DNA of 64,000 nucleotides, from NCBI RefSeq assembly GCF_021025955.1, contig NZ_JAJNCL010000014.1, positions 62,001 through 126,000 on the forward strand, given 5' to 3'. Positions 63,446 through 64,000 of the stretch are shown here, piece by piece. This DNA comes from Rhodococcus qingshengii. GTDB lineage: Bacteria > Actinomycetota > Actinomycetes > Mycobacteriales > Mycobacteriaceae. Every line of letters begins with the position of its first letter. Position 1 is the stretch's first letter. The notes beneath the pieces were generated by a model, which saw only the letters and a program-made list of their open reading frames with translations, was not told the origin of the DNA and made no database searches. A program made the position numbers and the translations under genes.

Positions 63446-64000
63446 ATGACCGAACAGCTCAATCGCATCACCGTGCACGGCACTCCCGTCGTGCCCGGAA
63501 TTGCCTACGGCCCGGCTGTCTGGCCGTCCAGCCGACCAGAACTCGTCACCGATGGGCCGGCCCTCGACGAGGCCGATCGAGAGGCCGCCGCAGACGCATT
63601 CGTCGCAGCGGCGAAGGCTGTCGAGAACCGCCTCCTCGGACGGGCGGCCGAAGCTACAGGCGCGGCCGCCGAGGTCTTGCAGGCTAACGCGGCGATGGCA
63701 GCCGATCGTGGCTGGATCGGGGCGGCCAAAAAATCGATCGCCGGCGGAGTGCCCCCGGTGCAGGCTGCGATCGCGGCGACTGAGCAGTTCGTGGTGCTGT
63801 TCACCAAGGTCGGCGGTGTGATGGCCGAGCGCGTCACGGACCTCGAGGACATCCGCGACCGCGTGATCGCCGAACTCTCCGGATTGCCCGAACCTGGAGT
63901 TCCGATGCCCGAGACACCATCGGTGCTGTGCGCGGACGATCTTGCTCCTGCAGACACTGCGGGCCTCGATGCAACCAAGATCATCGGACTCGTGACCATC
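63446..64000 (+). CDS. ptsI: PTS enzyme I (partial, C-terminus beyond window)
   Basis: About 185 N-terminal residues are present. The protein begins MTEQLNRITVHGTPVVPGIA with the typical GIAYGPA motif, followed by the helical HPr-binding subdomain (VFTKVGGVMAERVTDLEDIR) and the start of the swivelling phosphohistidine domain (LCADDLAPADTAGLDATKII). The phospho-His region lies beyond the window end. AAGGAGG is 6 nt before the ATG. Divergent from fruR. Confidence 0.93.
   Translation, partial: MTEQLNRITVHGTPVVPGIAYGPAVWPSSRPELVTDGPALDEADREAAADAFVAAAKAVENRLLGRAAEATGAAAEVLQANAAMAADRGWIGAAKKSIAGGVPPVQAAIAATEQFVVLFTKVGGVMAERVTDLEDIRDRVIAELSGLPEPGVPMPETPSVLCADDLAPADTAGLDATKIIGLVTI

Overview
The window looks like a chromosomal segment of a mycolic-acid actinobacterium, most probably Rhodococcus (R. 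erythropolis-like). Grounds: high-GC coding sequence with frequent GTG starts; gene order thyX-dapA-rnj ... ftsK-argA-pgsA-cinA-clgR-pspA-pspM ... recA-recX ... miaB ... miaA-dapF-hflX that parallels the Mycobacterium tuberculosis Rv2754c-Rv2725c block; a nuoA-N operon with a lone receiver-domain gene upstream, as in M. tuberculosis; and gluABCD directly after recX, as in corynebacteria. The species assignment is inference; there is no rRNA to test it.

Region 1-3.0 kb is accessory-looking. It holds three minus-strand genes: nitronate monooxygenase, a two-domain YCII/dimeric-barrel protein, and a flavoprotein cut by the window edge. An AT-rich gene-poor block of about 0.8 kb follows and ends at a tRNA-Cys. 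Region 3.1-5.8 kb holds a methyltransferase, a membrane protein overlapping an ECF sigma factor gene, and a YhhN-family membrane protein. Region 5.8-21.4 kb is the complete 14-gene complex I operon, read nuoA to nuoN on the minus strand with almost all junctions overlapping. Upstream of nuoA are period-17 repeats and an atypical receiver gene.

Region 22-31.7 kb holds an SRPBCC protein, a ribbon-helix-helix protein with a cluster of TGACGTCA palindromes before it, then thyX, dapA, RNase J, a TIGR03085-type protein, ftsK and terC. Region 31.7-36.2 kb holds a YciI protein, argA, pgsA, cinA, and the envelope-stress unit clgR-pspA-pspM preceded by a good sigma-E-type promoter. Region 36.2-42.9 kb holds a biotin ECF transporter (bioYMN), a 58-aa membrane protein, a PIG-L deacetylase, a TetR regulator, glpD, a glycosyltransferase and a DUF3046 protein.

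Region 43-59 kb holds recA (SOS box upstream) and recX, a strong terminator, gluABCD, miaB and a co-transcribed membrane protein, a DUF349 protein, an Rv2728c-like protein overlapping miaA, dapF, hflX, a secreted propeller-like protein and a membrane-anchored esterase. Region 59-64 kb is the fructose PTS: fruR-fruK-fruA and ptsH on the minus strand, with ptsI divergent and cut by the window end.

The recurring small-scale signal is a -10 hexamer TANNNT exactly 7 nt before an ATG/GTG, seen at seven genes. It predicts leaderless mRNAs and settles several start codons. I see no CRISPR array, no intact insertion sequence, no rRNA and no clear prophage gene. The most promising less-described items are the AT-rich island edge at the tRNA-Cys, the RHH protein and its operator cluster, the period-17 array before nuoA with its neighbouring receiver, and the ECF sigma/partner module behind the nuo operon.
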